From the NCBI GenBank assembly GCA_013180625.2, contig SNVD02013627.1, positions 496,001 to 560,000 of the forward strand: DNA of 64,000 nucleotides. Reading direction: 5' to 3'. Shown piece after piece: positions 12,559 to 26,299 of this stretch (positions within the stretch are counted from its first letter, which is position 1; each line of letters begins with the position of its first letter). The DNA is from Boswellia sacra. Taxonomy: Eukaryota; Streptophyta; Magnoliopsida; Sapindales; Burseraceae. Made by a program: the position numbers and the translations under genes. Below the pieces are notes generated by a model, which made no database searches, had not been told where the DNA came from, and worked only from the letters and a program-made list of their open reading frames with translations.

Positions 12559-13368
12559 TTTCTAGCTTCGTCTGGACAGATTCAGTTTAGATTCTTTTAT
12601 TTATTTGTTTGACGAAACTGGGCTAATGGGTGATGATAGAGCTTCTACCATTGTCTTGGGGCCCCCGTTTGCTTGTTTTTGGTAAGCTCTTGATCCTTTA
12701 TCATGTAACCTTGACAATCTATTGGAGGACTCCACTACACATTTACCAGGAGAATGAAATAAAGAAAAATTAATAATAATAATAAAATGTTTTAATAAAA
12801 TTTAAACCTCTTTTTTTCATTCACTTTTTGGAGAAAAACTTTATAATTTTTGTTAGTAAATATTTGCGCCACAACTTAATCAACTTAAAGAAATAGTTAT
12901 GCCTACACCAAAACGTTCTATTTAACTTTAATTACAAAATGTCTAGAAGGAATGTTCTACACATTCTGGAGCAGATGAATCCCAGGGAATGCAAAATGCC
13001 AAATGTACACAATATAACCACATGAATAATTTATTAATACCATCCAAGCTTCAAGTTCTTATCACATTTCAATCCACAAATTTATCTGGCACTACAATGA
13101 AATCTTTGATCCACAAAACCTTATCTATGGAACAAATCATTTTCATGCTTTTCTCCAGACTCCCTAGTAAAAGATTTCTTCCATCAAGTGCCGTTCGTAG
13201 CTGCTAGTCTGCTACTCATCCAGGATAAGTGTTTCTCGCAAAATTTGGTATCCAAGTCTTTTGCAAGACATCCAAAAGTTAAAGGTCTCGTTACTTGAAC
13301 ACTCAACTTACCAGTTATCTCTGCCACCCTACTTGAGAATATGATAAGACAAAAAAGAACCAAAATTT
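12559..13368. other. Intergenic region between DEG1 and OM47-like gene
   Basis: DEG1 5' flank and promoter side, then the 3' UTR side of the OM47-like gene. The open frame at 12989-13207 is in non-coding sequence and matches nothing. No repeats of note. Confidence 0.6.
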
Positions 13369-16300
13369 TTACAAAATTTTCCCCAAGGGCCTTAGTTCCC
13401 TGGGTAAATCCTCGAAATTTCCAGCAGTTATATCTGATTGTAGCATTGGTCTGTTGCCATCTTTCCAAACAGTGCCCTCTGCCAAGTGCTCCTTGTTCGG
13501 TGTCAGCATTACAAAATTTGGATCGGCTCTTTGATAACTGCAAGATATGAGAATCGACCCATGTTAGCTTTGGGAATAGATCAGGATTACATTGCCATAA
13601 GAATGTAAATATTACATGAACTGCTGAATCTGAAATGACACACTTCATACATATGCATTCTCTACTGGCTGTCTAGAACCCATTGATTATTATTACTAAA
13701 ACAAATTTAAAAATTCCGCTGCTGAATATAAAAGGTCTAAAAACAAACAAATGTACCTTGCTTCTCTAAGATTTTCGACTCGGATGCCAAATCCATATGC
13801 TGTCTTTCCCACAGTGCGATCTCTTGTAGCTGCGAGAAATCCATTCATAACACATTTTATAAATAGAGGCTACGCAAATGCCTAAAGGGTTTCATAAGAG
13901 ACATTGGTTGAATTAAGAGAGTCCCAAATTGTTAAAAGAAATATATGTTAATTTCTTTACAGTGTGTTGGTTTTTGTAATAAATACAATACTAAATTTGC
14001 TTAAGTCGACAATTAGGTTGAAAAGCTGTAATATTGAATCCCATCAGTAAAAAAACAATCCAATCGAGGCTAATAAACGAATAGTCTAGTAACTAGAGAT
14101 ACCTGAAATGTTGAAAGTAAAAGAAGGTTTCCACCATGATTTGAATGCCAGCGCCACTGATGAGCTGAAAGGTCCCACCTTTCCCTACCAAAAAGATGAA
14201 ACACAGTCATGTATAGCACTGAATGTGATCCATATTTAGAATCAGGGGACTGGAAGTAATACCTTCAGCAACAAGTTTTTATTGGCTTGCCACGACGCAG
14301 CTACCTGAAAGGAGGACTCAGGGATATTATTTGACGTTTTGGCATCATCAACCCTGTAAAACATGTTCTAAAAAATCAGACATCAACACATTTATTAGAA
14401 ACTAACTTTATCACTTATTACCTTGTCTGCAACTCAAAACCAAAGTCAATGTAATTTGTAATCCCAACAACTTCACCTTCTTCAAGGGGGTTCTTCACCT
14501 GCTTTATTAAAGCAGTCAACATGTTATCAGTATCATATAGCAAAGTAAGGTAAGATAAACTAATAGCAAGGAAATATTAGGAAGGCTGTTTTTGTATTTT
14601 CTTTTTCCTTTTGTCAATTATGTGTGGTGAAACAATTTGTGAGGACTAATATGTCACACAAACAATGTGTAGGTAGAAAGCATATGGATTGATATTGGGC
14701 TGATACCCCTTACGTTGCAGCTGGGTATGATGCAAGAACTGGTTCATTGGAAAGGTATCAGAAGCCTGATTAAGCAAAGCAAATTGTCTCCATGCTTGAC
14801 CACAAGCATTTGCCCTTCATTCATTTAGGAGGCACAAAAAGGTTGATTGAAGGGTATTTGTTCAAGTCCATGCACAATTTAGTTAAATCAATGAAAGCTT
14901 TATATATGTTATCGGACTCCATAAAGTGATTAATAGTAGAACATATTTCATGCATTCTTGCACAACAGGTATTACAGATATCAATGGGATTCAACAGTTT
15001 GTTCCATGTCACATGTCAAAACAAAACAGTTTACAAAATGCATTAACAGAGATTCACAGGTCAGCAGAAGGATCCATTTAAAAACAGAGATAACAGAGTG
15101 AAGCCTACCCGTCTTTGGACAACCACATGCTGAAAGAATGAGGCAACAAACTGCAGTTGAAAATCAGTATAAGAATTCACTCAGGCGCATAATAAACCTT
15201 TCAAAACTTTACAAGTCATATGTCAGTAAACAAAAATCATATATGCAGTCAGTCAACAAGAAATTCTAAAAGCAGTAGGGAAGTTCCCATCATGTGCAGT
15301 AAAGGGATCATTTCCTTTCATTTGAACTGAAATAGATTATGTGGTGCTTGAGAAACATCAAGGTGGATGCCCATACCCTGGCCACATACTTAATCATTGA
15401 TTGCTTTATAATCCCATATCCTAGAAAAAAAGGTAAAGTATCATCTACAATTATATGATGAGAACAAACATTTAAATTAACACTCCACTGGAAAAAAAAA
15501 AAAAAAAAGCCCAAGAATCTAGATTTACCAAAATGTCATCTATTTGGTAATTAGAGAAATTCATGCCAATTGACTGCATAAGAATAGGTAAAGCAAAGCA
15601 TTAAACCCAGTCTTACCCAGGAATCCATTGTTGGTTCACCTATTCATCCATCACTTTAATAGCCTCACGGATTGCCCATTCAAGATAATTTATAAATTAT
15701 GTCCTAGCGTACATCATTTGCAGCATAAGAACATCTACTTAGGCAATAAAAAATAGAAATTGGAACAATAGAAATATCCACCACATATTCATCTGATGTC
15801 ATTGATGGGAACTAAAGGTTGAATAAAAAATATCATTTCTCTAAGTTACATGGTGCTATGACAAACGAACAGTGAGGTCTAGAAATAACTTAAACATCAA
15901 AAAACGAACCTGAGAACTTTTATTAAGTTCAAGGCCAAAATTGAAAGAAGGGCTCAAGGGGCTTCCAGATCCTACTCCATAGCCAATTGCACAACTCCAA
16001 TTCATCAAATTTTTATATTTTGCATTTTTTTTGCCTCCATCTAATTAATGTAGGAAAAAGGTGAACAATATACGTCAGTATATTCAGATCTTGTTTAAAA
16101 TTAAAGGAAGAAACGTGTAAAACCCTGACATTAACTATTCAACTTACATACTAAGAACATTGGCAAACCCCATGAATTACATAGAAATTGAACATGTTCA
16201 TAATGCAGATATCCACATAATGTGTGAGTGAAAGGAACATGTTGTTCAAGTGCACAATCACTTCATACAGAAAAGAAAACATGTGATAACATGAACAGAA

Positions 16301-17906
16301 GTCATTAAAAAACAAACTATTTCAACTGCCTGATGATTTTTGAGCATAGCTTACAATGACAAACGCTAACTACATATATTTCAAAGAAGAAGAAGGAAAC
16401 AAGGTAAATAATTGGAAGAGAATGACTACGTAAAACATACATTGTGGCTCATACTGCACTCCAATGCTGAGCCTCCCGATCTTGCTTACTAGCCATGCAT
16501 TCTTTGGCAACTCATCTTTTACTGCAAAGGACAGCAATGTTCATCTTGTGAGTAGATAAATGACATCTCCTGTTTTGAAAATTCATGATGCTGAATGCAA
16601 ACAAGAGGAGGAATACTATCGTTAATGTCCAATGCAAGAAAACAAGGGTGTAGATCATGTAAAATTATATTACAGTGATGTATCTTTTAACAGAATGCAT
16701 TGTGACTTTATATTTAAATTCCCTAAAACCGACAATTAACAGCAGGAAAAATATAACCTAGGGGAATATGAATTTATACAGCCAAAATTTCATAATAAGA
16801 AAGAAACTCATTGATATACATTGAGGTTCATACAGGCAAAAGGCATAAGTGTAGCTCCAAACGACAAACTTTCCGATCCATATCTCAATCCCATAACACC
16901 ATAATCTTCAGAAGTTACTCTGCATTGCATATTTGACAAGTATTTATTCTGAGCAGCTAAATAATCCAGATGATAATTGATACAGTTTTGGTCACAGTAT
17001 GCACCTTTTCTTCAACAGCAATGGAAAAATACCAAATGCTCCAAATCCCAATTGTGGATAGTAAACACATGACCTCATCCGTAGAACACTAAAGCCACAA
17101 CATCCAAAGCAACGATTTCACTAATGGCTCTTGAATCAGGCAACAAATATAAAATAAAAACAAGAGCCAAATTTACTTCAAACAGCAGTTCCTTACGGAT
17201 CAGAGTTTGATACAAATAGGTCCACGAATGTATGAGGATCATCCACATCACTGGTCAAATAATAGAGCATAGAAACGCACAGTTAAAGAACAGCTTCTCA
17301 ATTCATGACACGTCACAGTAACAGCAAATGAGTAATAGTAATTGGTAAAACATTAGTTCCACAACACCTTTGCCAACGAAATAACGCATTTCCCACAATT
17401 TTCTCTTCAGGTTTATGCTCAAATGGACCGGAAACCTAATCAGAATATATAAAACCATAAATAAATTCATTAACTAATTAATTAATCAATCAATCTCTGT
17501 ACTTCAAGTTTATTAACTACAACAGAAATGCAAAAGAAATGATAATGTGTATATACAGTTGCAGTCAAATCGACATGAGGATCATCAATTGGTTTCAACA
17601 TGATTCTAGTACTGAAATGCCTCGCTTCTTCAAAATAATCGTCAAAAAGACATCTCAAAGCAAGTTTCCCAAACAACAAATTGTACGAAGACTCCAACAT
17701 CCTGCATTAAGCAGCAGCAATCGACTGAGTCTGAATTTCCTCAAGGAAGTCAATTACAGTATAACAAAGCTATTGCCGAGCAAAGAGAGAGATAGAGCGG
17801 TGGAATCGAAATTGAACCTGGTACGGGCGGCAAGCGGAGGGAAATCGTAGAGAGGCGGAACGAGAATCACCGGCGGTGGAGGCTCTTTGTTCAACAAGTT
17901 TCCCAT
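13369..17906 (-). CDS. VDAC-related mitochondrial outer-membrane beta-barrel protein (OM47-like)
   Basis: Fourteen exons give 423 residues: 17818-17906, 17557-17701, 17368-17435, 17197-17250, 17005-17088, 16834-16919, 16441-16521, 15910-16040, 15109-15150, 14422-14498, 14263-14353, 14103-14184, 13757-13829 and 13369-13537. Phase is kept at every junction. The protein starts MGNLLNKEPPPPVILVPPLY and ends LPRELRPLGKIL. Between these are alternating amphipathic strands (for example LRYGSESLSFGATLMPF and VALAFKSWWKPSFTFNIS), as expected of a beta barrel. There are no signal peptide or hydrophobic helices. I recognise the family from the uncharacterised plant protein called OM47 (At3g27930), a roughly 47-kDa VDAC-related outer-membrane protein. 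Length and position next to DEG1 agree. Channel activity and substrate are unknown. The exact exon ends at the three shortest exons (42, 54 and 68 nt) are the least certain. Confidence 0.8.
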
Positions 17907-18388
17907 ATTTGTGAAGAAGCTGTTTGTTTGGCTGTTTGAAGCCTGAATTGATGAAGCTGAAAATGAAAGAAACGAATTTTCCCTAATCCCAACTCAAAAC
18001 TAATAGCTTACTTCCCGCATTTCTCTCCATAGCTCAGAGACGGTTTCAACTCTCTCACAGCCCTTTGCAACCTTCGCTGACGTGTCACTACACTGGTAAC
18101 CATAGATAATGACGTGGCATTTTAGAACAAATACCAAAAAATTCATGTTAGTTTCCTAAAAAAAATTGAAATATTTAGTCTTCTTCATTATTTATTAAAG
18201 TAAGGATTGTCTTAGCTTATACCAAAAATAATCTTCACATAAATTTTATATGCTTAATAATTTATATATATATTTTTAAATATATATTTTTAATAATTTT
18301 TATATAATTTTTTGGATAATTTATAATTTTTAAAAAAAATTTAAACAATATTTAAAAGAATTTTTATAATTTTTAAGATTTAAGACAC

Positions 18389-18466
18389 GCGTTAAAACTA
18401 TTCTTAAAATAATATAAGATTGGTTGTGCGTTAAAACTATTCTTAAAATAATATAAGATTGGTTGT
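18389..18466. repeat. 39-bp perfect tandem repeat
   Basis: Two back-to-back identical copies (18389-18427, 18428-18466) beginning GCGTTAAAACTATTCTTAAA, in the upstream flank of the OM47-like gene. Confidence 0.95.
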
Positions 18467-18599
18467 ATGTAGCGATTTCTATTTTGCAAAAGCTCTAGTA
18501 TTTTTATTTTCTTTTTTTTTTTGGGTTGGCTAGCTCAAATCTTTTAATTAGTTCAAAGTTTTCAACGTTAACTTTTGTTTCAAATCTTTTATACGAGTG

Positions 18600-18710
18600 T
18601 TGCTAGTTTGTTTAAACTAGCCTGAGGTGGTTAGCAAGACTCGAGAGCCTCCGGTGCGAATGTCACAAGTACAATCCCGCTAGGAAGCATACCCAAATCC
18701 CAAATATTAA
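18600..18710 (+). repeat. Possible tRNA-derived SINE fragment
   Basis: TAGCCTGAGGTGGTTAGCAA resembles a pol III A box. About 30 bases later GGTGCGAATGTC resembles a degenerate B box. An A-rich run follows at about 18824. There is no tRNA fold and no defined ends, so this is only a suggestion. Confidence 0.3.
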
Positions 18711-21661
18711 ACTATCAATATGCTACCTAGAGTTTGAAATGATTTCGTTTTCAACCCTAATAACATAAGTGTCAATATGAACCCTATGGTTTTACATAAT
18801 TTCAATATAGCCTATTGTTTGTTTAAAAAAAAAAAAAAGGAAGCCTCTTTTTGTTTGACATTCTCATCATATCATATGCCATTCATCGAATATCCATATT
18901 AACCCTTCAACGCAACTAAAGATTTATAATGGCGGGGGCACATCAACATCGAAATTTTTTTTTTTTTTGGAAGAAGTGTTTTGATTGTAAGGTAAAAGCA
19001 GCAAAGGTGAGGAAAGGTTAGCATAATTATTTTTATTGCAGTATATGCTAAGAATGTTAATGATCTCATTCTTTAAATATCTCAAATCAATCTTCTTTTC
19101 ATCAAAATTATTTGTTAAATAGTGAGATAATACTTGTAACATGCTACTTTTACAAACCCAAGAAAATGACTACACAAGGCTTAATTTAAAAATTATCGTT
19201 ATAGCTCATTCCAGCTAGCTCAATTAAATTGACATAAATAATAATAATTAAGCATATATGGGGAAAAGGGATTTTTATTTTTGGGTAAGTTAATTTTGTT
19301 TTTAACTTATGAAAAAATAGATTAAATTAGTTATGTAGCTTTTATTAAAAAATTAAATTAATTTTAAATTATATATATATGTACACACACTATTTAAATC
19401 TTTAAAATCTAATAGTTAAGATTAATAATAAATTGATAATATTAAATATAATTTTTTTACTTTAATTTTAATCATTATATTTAATAAAACTAATAACTAT
19501 AAATTTATATAACTAAATTATATCAAAAACATCTTTTTCTACGTACATAATATTTAAATCATATCTATATTATGACCACAAAATCTCAAATAGGAGTGCA
19601 CGAAGAAGCGTCGAGGTGTAGGGACCCGCTAACAACGACCATTTAATCATCCACCTTTGAAGCACTTACACCAATGCTGGTCAAACTTTTGCTTTCCGTT
19701 GTTACATCTTTGTTACTTTTTAGTTATTAGTTCTTTCATTTATGACTTTTAGTGTGTTCTTTCATAATTTTTTTTTCCCATCTTCTTGTCTTATACGATT
19801 TGGTTTGCTCTACAATTTCAAGAACCATCAACCCTGTTTATAATATGACTTTCTTTTTTTAAAATTACATTTGTAAGAAATTATTTCGAAATTGGTCGAT
19901 AATGTATTTAGATCAATTTCAATTATTAAATGTTGTATTAATTTTTTTTAATAATCTGATACACCAATATAAGGGCTGGTACGATGCTTAAGTGAATAAA
20001 CAATAATATTTAAAAGGATCTAAAAATGTTATCAGACCTATAATTACAAAGTTATATGGTAGGGACCATGATCATAACAGTTAATGTTTCGCAACCAATT
20101 TGGCAACTAAAGGAATAAAAAATAATAATAATTAAATAAAATGGTTGTTCATAGAGACTTGAGGGCCCACACTCAAAGGCTTTTTCCACTTTTTGGAAGA
20201 TTTGGGTGGCCATCATCTCTTTTTGAAGATCACATTAAAGTGGTTCACGACGCATTATGAGCTTTGTGTGAACCTCCTCCTGTCAAGGCCAAGCAATTTC
20301 TATGAGTTGGACCAGACACTTCCTCTAACCAACTGCATGTGAATATTTTATATCAATTAAGAACAATATGATGATTTCATATTCCAATTAATTAGATATC
20401 ATCTATCACTAATTGTAATATTATACTTCAAATTTTAATTTTTAAATAATATCTGAATAATTTTTTGACTAATTTCAATACCATTTGTCAAATATATCAT
20501 AATTTCTGGAAGTGTAAGTGTAACAATACTATAGTTTCATGTTTTATTTGACAAACATTTAACATCACTTCAATGTAACAAATCAATTGGACAGTTTTAT
20601 GGTTTTTTTTTAATAAATTTTGGAATTAATTTTTGCATAGAATATGAAAATTGAATATAAACTTCGAGAATTTCGCAATAAAAATTGGAAATAGTCATGA
20701 TTCTTGAAGTTTATGCTCGATGTTTATTAAAAAAAAGAATGAAACTAACAAGGTGCATTAGCATTGTAGCAAAATCCTACTTTTATATTTATTGTAACAA
20801 TCCAATGCATAATATGCAAACTTTAAGAAAATAAAAAAATGGTTTTAAACATTATCCAATCTTTTGTATAAGTTTCAAATAATTGTCCATACAAAAATTG
20901 CATTCAATGTTTATATATATATATATATGTATGTATGTATTTGTAATTTTTATATATTTATTTATAAATTAATATTGTTATTAAAAAATACCCGATAGTT
21001 TCGGTAATTGACGGTTGACCCAGAGAGAAACAATAACAAAAAAGAAGAAATAGGACGGCGCACAACTTGGTGAAGGATGGCGCGAGTTTGGACTGTGGTT
21101 GGGGAGGAAGAATAAGAAAAAGAAAAACAGAACTTGGCTGTGGCGTCTCGGGAATGTGTAGGCTTCTCTTCTCTCCTTCTCTATTTACCACTCTTTTATT
21201 TCTCATCATCCCTTCTCTTCTCCTTTTCATTTTCAACATCTCAATCTTCATTCAAACACCTTTTCCAATTTGTAAGTGCCATCCACACCCATCTCTCTGA
21301 TTATTTATCTCCTTGTTTTCCTTTGTTGGTTGAATTATTTATGCATATATTTTCTTCTCGTTTTGGGTGAGTTTCAATATATGAGTGCTTAGAGACAAGA
21401 GTAACAAATAATTTCTTTTATGTTTATGAGAACTCCCTTTGAAATTAGTGGAGTAAAATTCATATGAAGACATGGGAGTCTTTTTGTTTGTATCTTTGTT
21501 GGTGACTTTTAGCTAAAAGTTCATTTCCATGACCAAAGTTTTGCTTTTTCATACAAATAAACTACAAACTTAAACTTTCTATTACAAGAGAAAAAAGTTC
21601 TTAGGAGGAGTTGTAATTTTGTTTTCCTCTTCAATCCTTGTTGTCTAGCAGAAAGATTGCA

Positions 21662-24600
21662 ATGACAACTAGCATGGCTGCTGGAAGTGGCAATCTGTAT
21701 TATGGAGTGATCGGCTGCAAGGGACAAGGTTACAGACAAGCATCATGGATTTCCAGTTCGGCTGTGGCACTTCATGGATGTGTACAGAGAGAGCTCTCTT
21801 GGTATTTGATACTAATCTTTGGTCTTAGTACTAAGTTGGTTCATATTTTGAACTCACTAAACTCATTTTGATTCGGATTTCTGATCATCTAAAAGAAAAG
21901 ACTTTCCTGTGGGCTTGCTAACTTTTTCTCACCTTAAACCAATATGATACTATTGATCGGAATTTTACTTTCAGGCACAAGAAAATGAAGTTTGTTACTA
22001 TCAGAATTTTGTTGTTTAAGTTGGGCACAAACAAAAATAAATATGAATATTGAATTTTAGTTAAATGTTGGCCCTGGAGAAAATTGCCATGGAATGAAAT
22101 GATTGCTAATGTACCCATATTTTGACTTGGAACACAATCATGGATGTTTTGTAAGTGTGTTTATGGTGTATATGTTGCTTTACGGGTAAAAGGCTACACA
22201 TGCTTCTTTTTCTTAAATTATTATAGCATACTTATTTCCAGCATAACAGCGCAGTTTTTATGACAATGGCACAAAAATTATGATATCTCAAAGTAGCAGA
22301 ATTTCATTCTTTTAGCTCATAGTTATGCTTCTTACTTGTATAAATTCTTGTAAATTTTCCAGGTCATGTGGGGTATCCAAAATTTTGCCATTTCAGACGT
22401 GTAATTTCTTTCAGTCTCCAGTGAGTGAGAAATGGAAGTCCCCCAAAACAGTTTCTGTATCAGCTTGCTTGAGAGATGGTTCCGCAAAGTATTTTGATTT
22501 TGCTGTCATTGGAAGTGGAGTTGCTGGTCTCCGATATGCTCTCGAAGTTGCAAAACAGGGAACTGTTGCTGTGATTACAAAGGCAGAACCTCATGAGAGC
22601 AACACAAACTATGCCCAAGGTGGTGTTAGTGCTGTCCTGTGTCCTTCAGATTCTGTTGAGAGTCACATGCAGGATACCATTGTAGCAGGGGCATACCTTT
22701 GTGATGAAGATACTGTTAGAGTGAGTTCAAGAACTAATAATTCTGCTGCTATAGCTTCATTTTTTTATTGACCATGATTGCCCATGATGTTTTTTAACTG
22801 TGAGTAACTGTAATATAGATATGAATGGCAAGCCAGTTTGAATTAGAAGCACAATCTGCATGGTCCTGTACTGATAAAAAGCACAAGATTAAAATCCATT
22901 GTTCCTAAAATGATGGAATCACGTTCTGTCCCTCATATTTCTCAACCACTCTTAGAGTTTTCACATAATTGACAAGGAATTTACTTAATGAATTGACAAT
23001 GACATACTTTACCAGAGAAAATTTCAGTCAATACATGATTATTCTGAAATTAGTACATGCAAAGGTGTTCATACATTCGTTTATACGTTTTAGCAGAATA
23101 TTAACTATCTGATGGTAAACAAACTTTGTCTCTTGCTTTACTTATTGACCCTTTCAACAACATGGTTTATTTGTCCAGGTTGTTTGTACAGAAGGACCTG
23201 ATAGAATAAGAGAATTGATTGCTATTGGTGCCTCCTTTGATCATGGGGATGATGGAAACTTGCACCTAGCAAGGGAGGGGGGGCACTCCCATCACAGAAT
23301 TGTTCATTCTGCTGATATGACTGGAAGGGAGATTGAGCGGGCTCTCTTGGAGGCTGTTGTCAATGACCCCAATATCTCCATGTTTGAACACCACTTTGCG
23401 ATAGATCTGCTAACTTCTCAGGTCCAATTCTAATTGTTTCTGTAGAGTTTCAAATTGTTTTTCACAACCTTAGATTTTATTGGTATTTTTAAACCCTGTT
23501 ATATCTTTCGAGGAACAAATGAGTATATTGAACTTCTTTGATTTGCCATTGTTTTAATCACCAAGTATCATTCGGAAACTGAAATCAAGTTTGTGTTTGA
23601 GATTTTAGGATGGTCCCTACACAATCTGTCATGGCGTTGACACTTTAAATACTGAAACGAAAGAGGTGACAACTGGACTTGCATTACTAGTACTTTTCTC
23701 GCATATTATTTAGCAGCTTTTTGCCAATGATTGTATTTGGCAAAAGTTTCAAACAAACTTCAATTCAATTTCTTGATGGCTTCCTTTCTTCACATTATCA
23801 GGTGGTTCGATTTATTTCAAAGGTGACCTTACTTGCATCAGGTGGGGCTGGACATATCTATCCCTCAACAACAAATCCTCCGGTACTTATTATCCAGTAA
23901 TTTCTACTTTATTTTTTCTGCCATTATGTTCTTTTCTTTGTTATTTATTATTTTCTGTATCTTAAAGAGGAATATTGTCACCTGCATCATTAGGCCTAGA
24001 ATTTGACTGTTTAACCCATCTGATAAAACTGCGGTTTGCAACTTCTATATGATTAAGTGAATGATTAACTTGTAAGTGAAATGATTATATAAATAAGTTG
24101 CATTGTCTCTTGTTGATCATTAGTATACTTCTTGTGAAATGATTTGGTCCAAAGAAAAAGAGACCAAAGATTTTTTTTTTTCTGCAATGGTTTGATGTAT
24201 AAGGGAAGCTGAGATATTTTGCAACATACATTTTCTTGTCATTGTCCTAATGCATTAAACTTGTGATATAAGATTCTTTTGGCTTCTAAGTGGAGCTGGG
24301 TGGCAAAGAACTGCAATTTTTTTTTATGATTTGTGAGGAAGGTATGCAAGCCTCTGGGTTAGAAGGTTGTATGGGATGACAATTTGTTTAGGTTTTTTCT
24401 TGGAGAGAAGTAGAATTATTGAAGGCCATAGAGAAGAGAGAAAATATTGTTCAATAAAAATATATTTTGGACTTCTTTTGTCCTGTCTCTCCTGAACTTA
24501 GAGATATGTTCACCTCCTACCAATTGCTGCTTGTAACTCTTTTTTATTTATGAGTAATAAAAGTTTTTCAGTATCTTTGAGAAAACTCAGTCTAATTCTT

Positions 24601-26299
24601 CCTTATATTTTTTCTGCTTCTATAGGTGGCCACTGGAGATGGAATGGCTATGGCCCACAGAGCTCAAGCAGTAATTTCCAACATGGAGTAAGTTAATTAT
24701 CATCGCTTACTGCTAGAAAATTGAATACTCTTTTTGCACTTACTGTTCCATACTGTGTCTTCTTTCTGATGATATTTTATTGTACTCAAGGTATTTGTCT
24801 TGGGGTACATGAAATTAAATCATAATGTTAAAGTATTTAGTTGCATGGAATAATATTTCGGATGGTATAATGTAAAATCATGTTGTTATTGCAAAAATAG
24901 GAGTCTGACTTTTTTCGAATATTTTTGAAATGCCTTGCTAGGCACTAATAAATTGAATAGATATCATATTCATCTGGTTTTGGTAAGAAACACATTGATG
25001 CTAATTTGAAAAGGATAAAAGACATCATTGGACGAGGTATTTAAGATGTGGCTCATACCCAATCTTTTGACTTTGGAGGAAATTAGTGATCTGCTTTGGT
25101 TAGCAAATACTATTAAGTAAATTTTATTTGAAGGACATCTCCTTCATAGGAAAGGTGTCTCTATTTATATGGTGGATAAATCAGTTTAGTGACATCATGT
25201 CACACCAAAAGCTTTTATTTCATTTTTCCAAGAGGGAATTTATAACTGTTTTTGTGTTACTATTTTTCTCAGATTTGTTCAGTTCCACCCCACTGCCTTA
25301 GCTGACGAAGGCCTTCCTATCAAACCAAACAAAACTCGAGAAAATGCATTTCTCATCACTGAAGCTGTCAGGGGTGATGGAGGCATCCTCTGCAATTTGG
25401 GCATGGAACGGTTCATGCCTCTATATGATGAGAGAGCAGAGCTTGCTCCTAGGGATGTGGTGGCAAGAGGCATAGATGACCAGCTTAAGAAGCGTAATGA
25501 GAAGTATGTGCTGCTTGATATAAGTCACAAGCCAAGAGAAAAGATCCTTTCCCACTTTCCCAACATTGCTGCTGAATGCCTCAAGTATGGGCTGGACATA
25601 ACCTGCCAGCCAATCCCAGTGGTTCCTGCTGCACATTACATGTGTGGGGGAGTCCGTGCTGGGCTCCAGGGGGAGACAAATGTGCAAGGCCTGTATGTGG
25701 CAGGTGAGGTTGCATGCACAGGTTTGCATGGAGCAAACCGGTTAGCTAGCAATTCATTGCTAGAGGCGTTAGTTTTTGCACGAAGAGCTGTCCTGCCCTC
25801 GATTGATCACATGAAAAACACTAGCCTTGATCTCAGTGCTTCAAATTGGTGGACCCGACCAGTTGTGCCAAAGTCACTTGGGAATAATGTAATGAACAAT
25901 ATTTTGAGGGCGACAAGGGAAGTGAGGAAAGAACTGCAATCAATCATGTGGAAGTATGTGGGAATTGTTCGGTCTACGACAAGGCTAACAACTGCTGAAC
26001 AAAGAATAGCCAAGTTGGAGGCTAAATGGGAGACATACTTGTTTGAACAAGGCTGGGAGCAGACAATGGTGGGACTTGAGGCTTGTGAAATGAGGAACCT
26101 CTTTTGTTGTGCAAAGTTGGTGGTGAGCAGTGCCCTTGCTAGGCATGAAAGCCGTGGACTTCACTACACGACTGATTTTCCACATGTTGAGGAAAGTAAA
26201 AGACTACCAACAATTATTTTTCCTTCATCTGTAAATAGCACCTGGAGTTCACGACAACTACATAAGCTGCCCGTGGCAAATGCAGGGGTTTGTTCCTAA
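21662..26299 (+). CDS. AO: L-aspartate oxidase, chloroplastic (NAD biosynthesis)
   Basis: Seven exons (21662-21801, 22363-22720, 23179-23421, 23609-23665, 23802-23882, 24626-24687, 25273-26299) give 655 residues, close to the 651 of Arabidopsis AO. The enzyme oxidises L-aspartate to iminoaspartate with FAD. This is the first step of plastid de novo NAD synthesis, before quinolinate synthase. Residues 1-85 are a Ser-rich plastid transit peptide. The FAD Rossmann signature GSGVAG is at 97-102 and the conserved NYAQGG at 129-134. Residues matching the NadB active site are present: His319 (QFHPT), Arg374 (APRDVV), His435 (AAHYMCGG) and Arg470 (GANRLASNSLLEA). The C-terminal three-helix domain follows. 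The ATG at 21662 is used because the in-frame codon further up (21638) is TTG. A long last exon carries half of the protein. An AG just upstream of the start suggests a 5' UTR intron. Confidence 0.97.

Larger units (their letters stand above)
17907..21661. other. Intergenic region between OM47-like gene and L-aspartate oxidase
   Basis: The two genes are divergent here, so both promoters lie in this stretch. It contains a 39-bp tandem repeat at 18389-18466 and a possible SINE fragment at 18600-18700. Otherwise it is AT-rich spacer. Sequence from about 21060 to 21270 looks like a 5' UTR exon of the aspartate oxidase gene. It is followed by a GTAAGT-like donor near 21271 and an AG directly before the translated exon. 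No LBD-type gene, which stands next to OM47 in Arabidopsis, was seen. Confidence 0.55.
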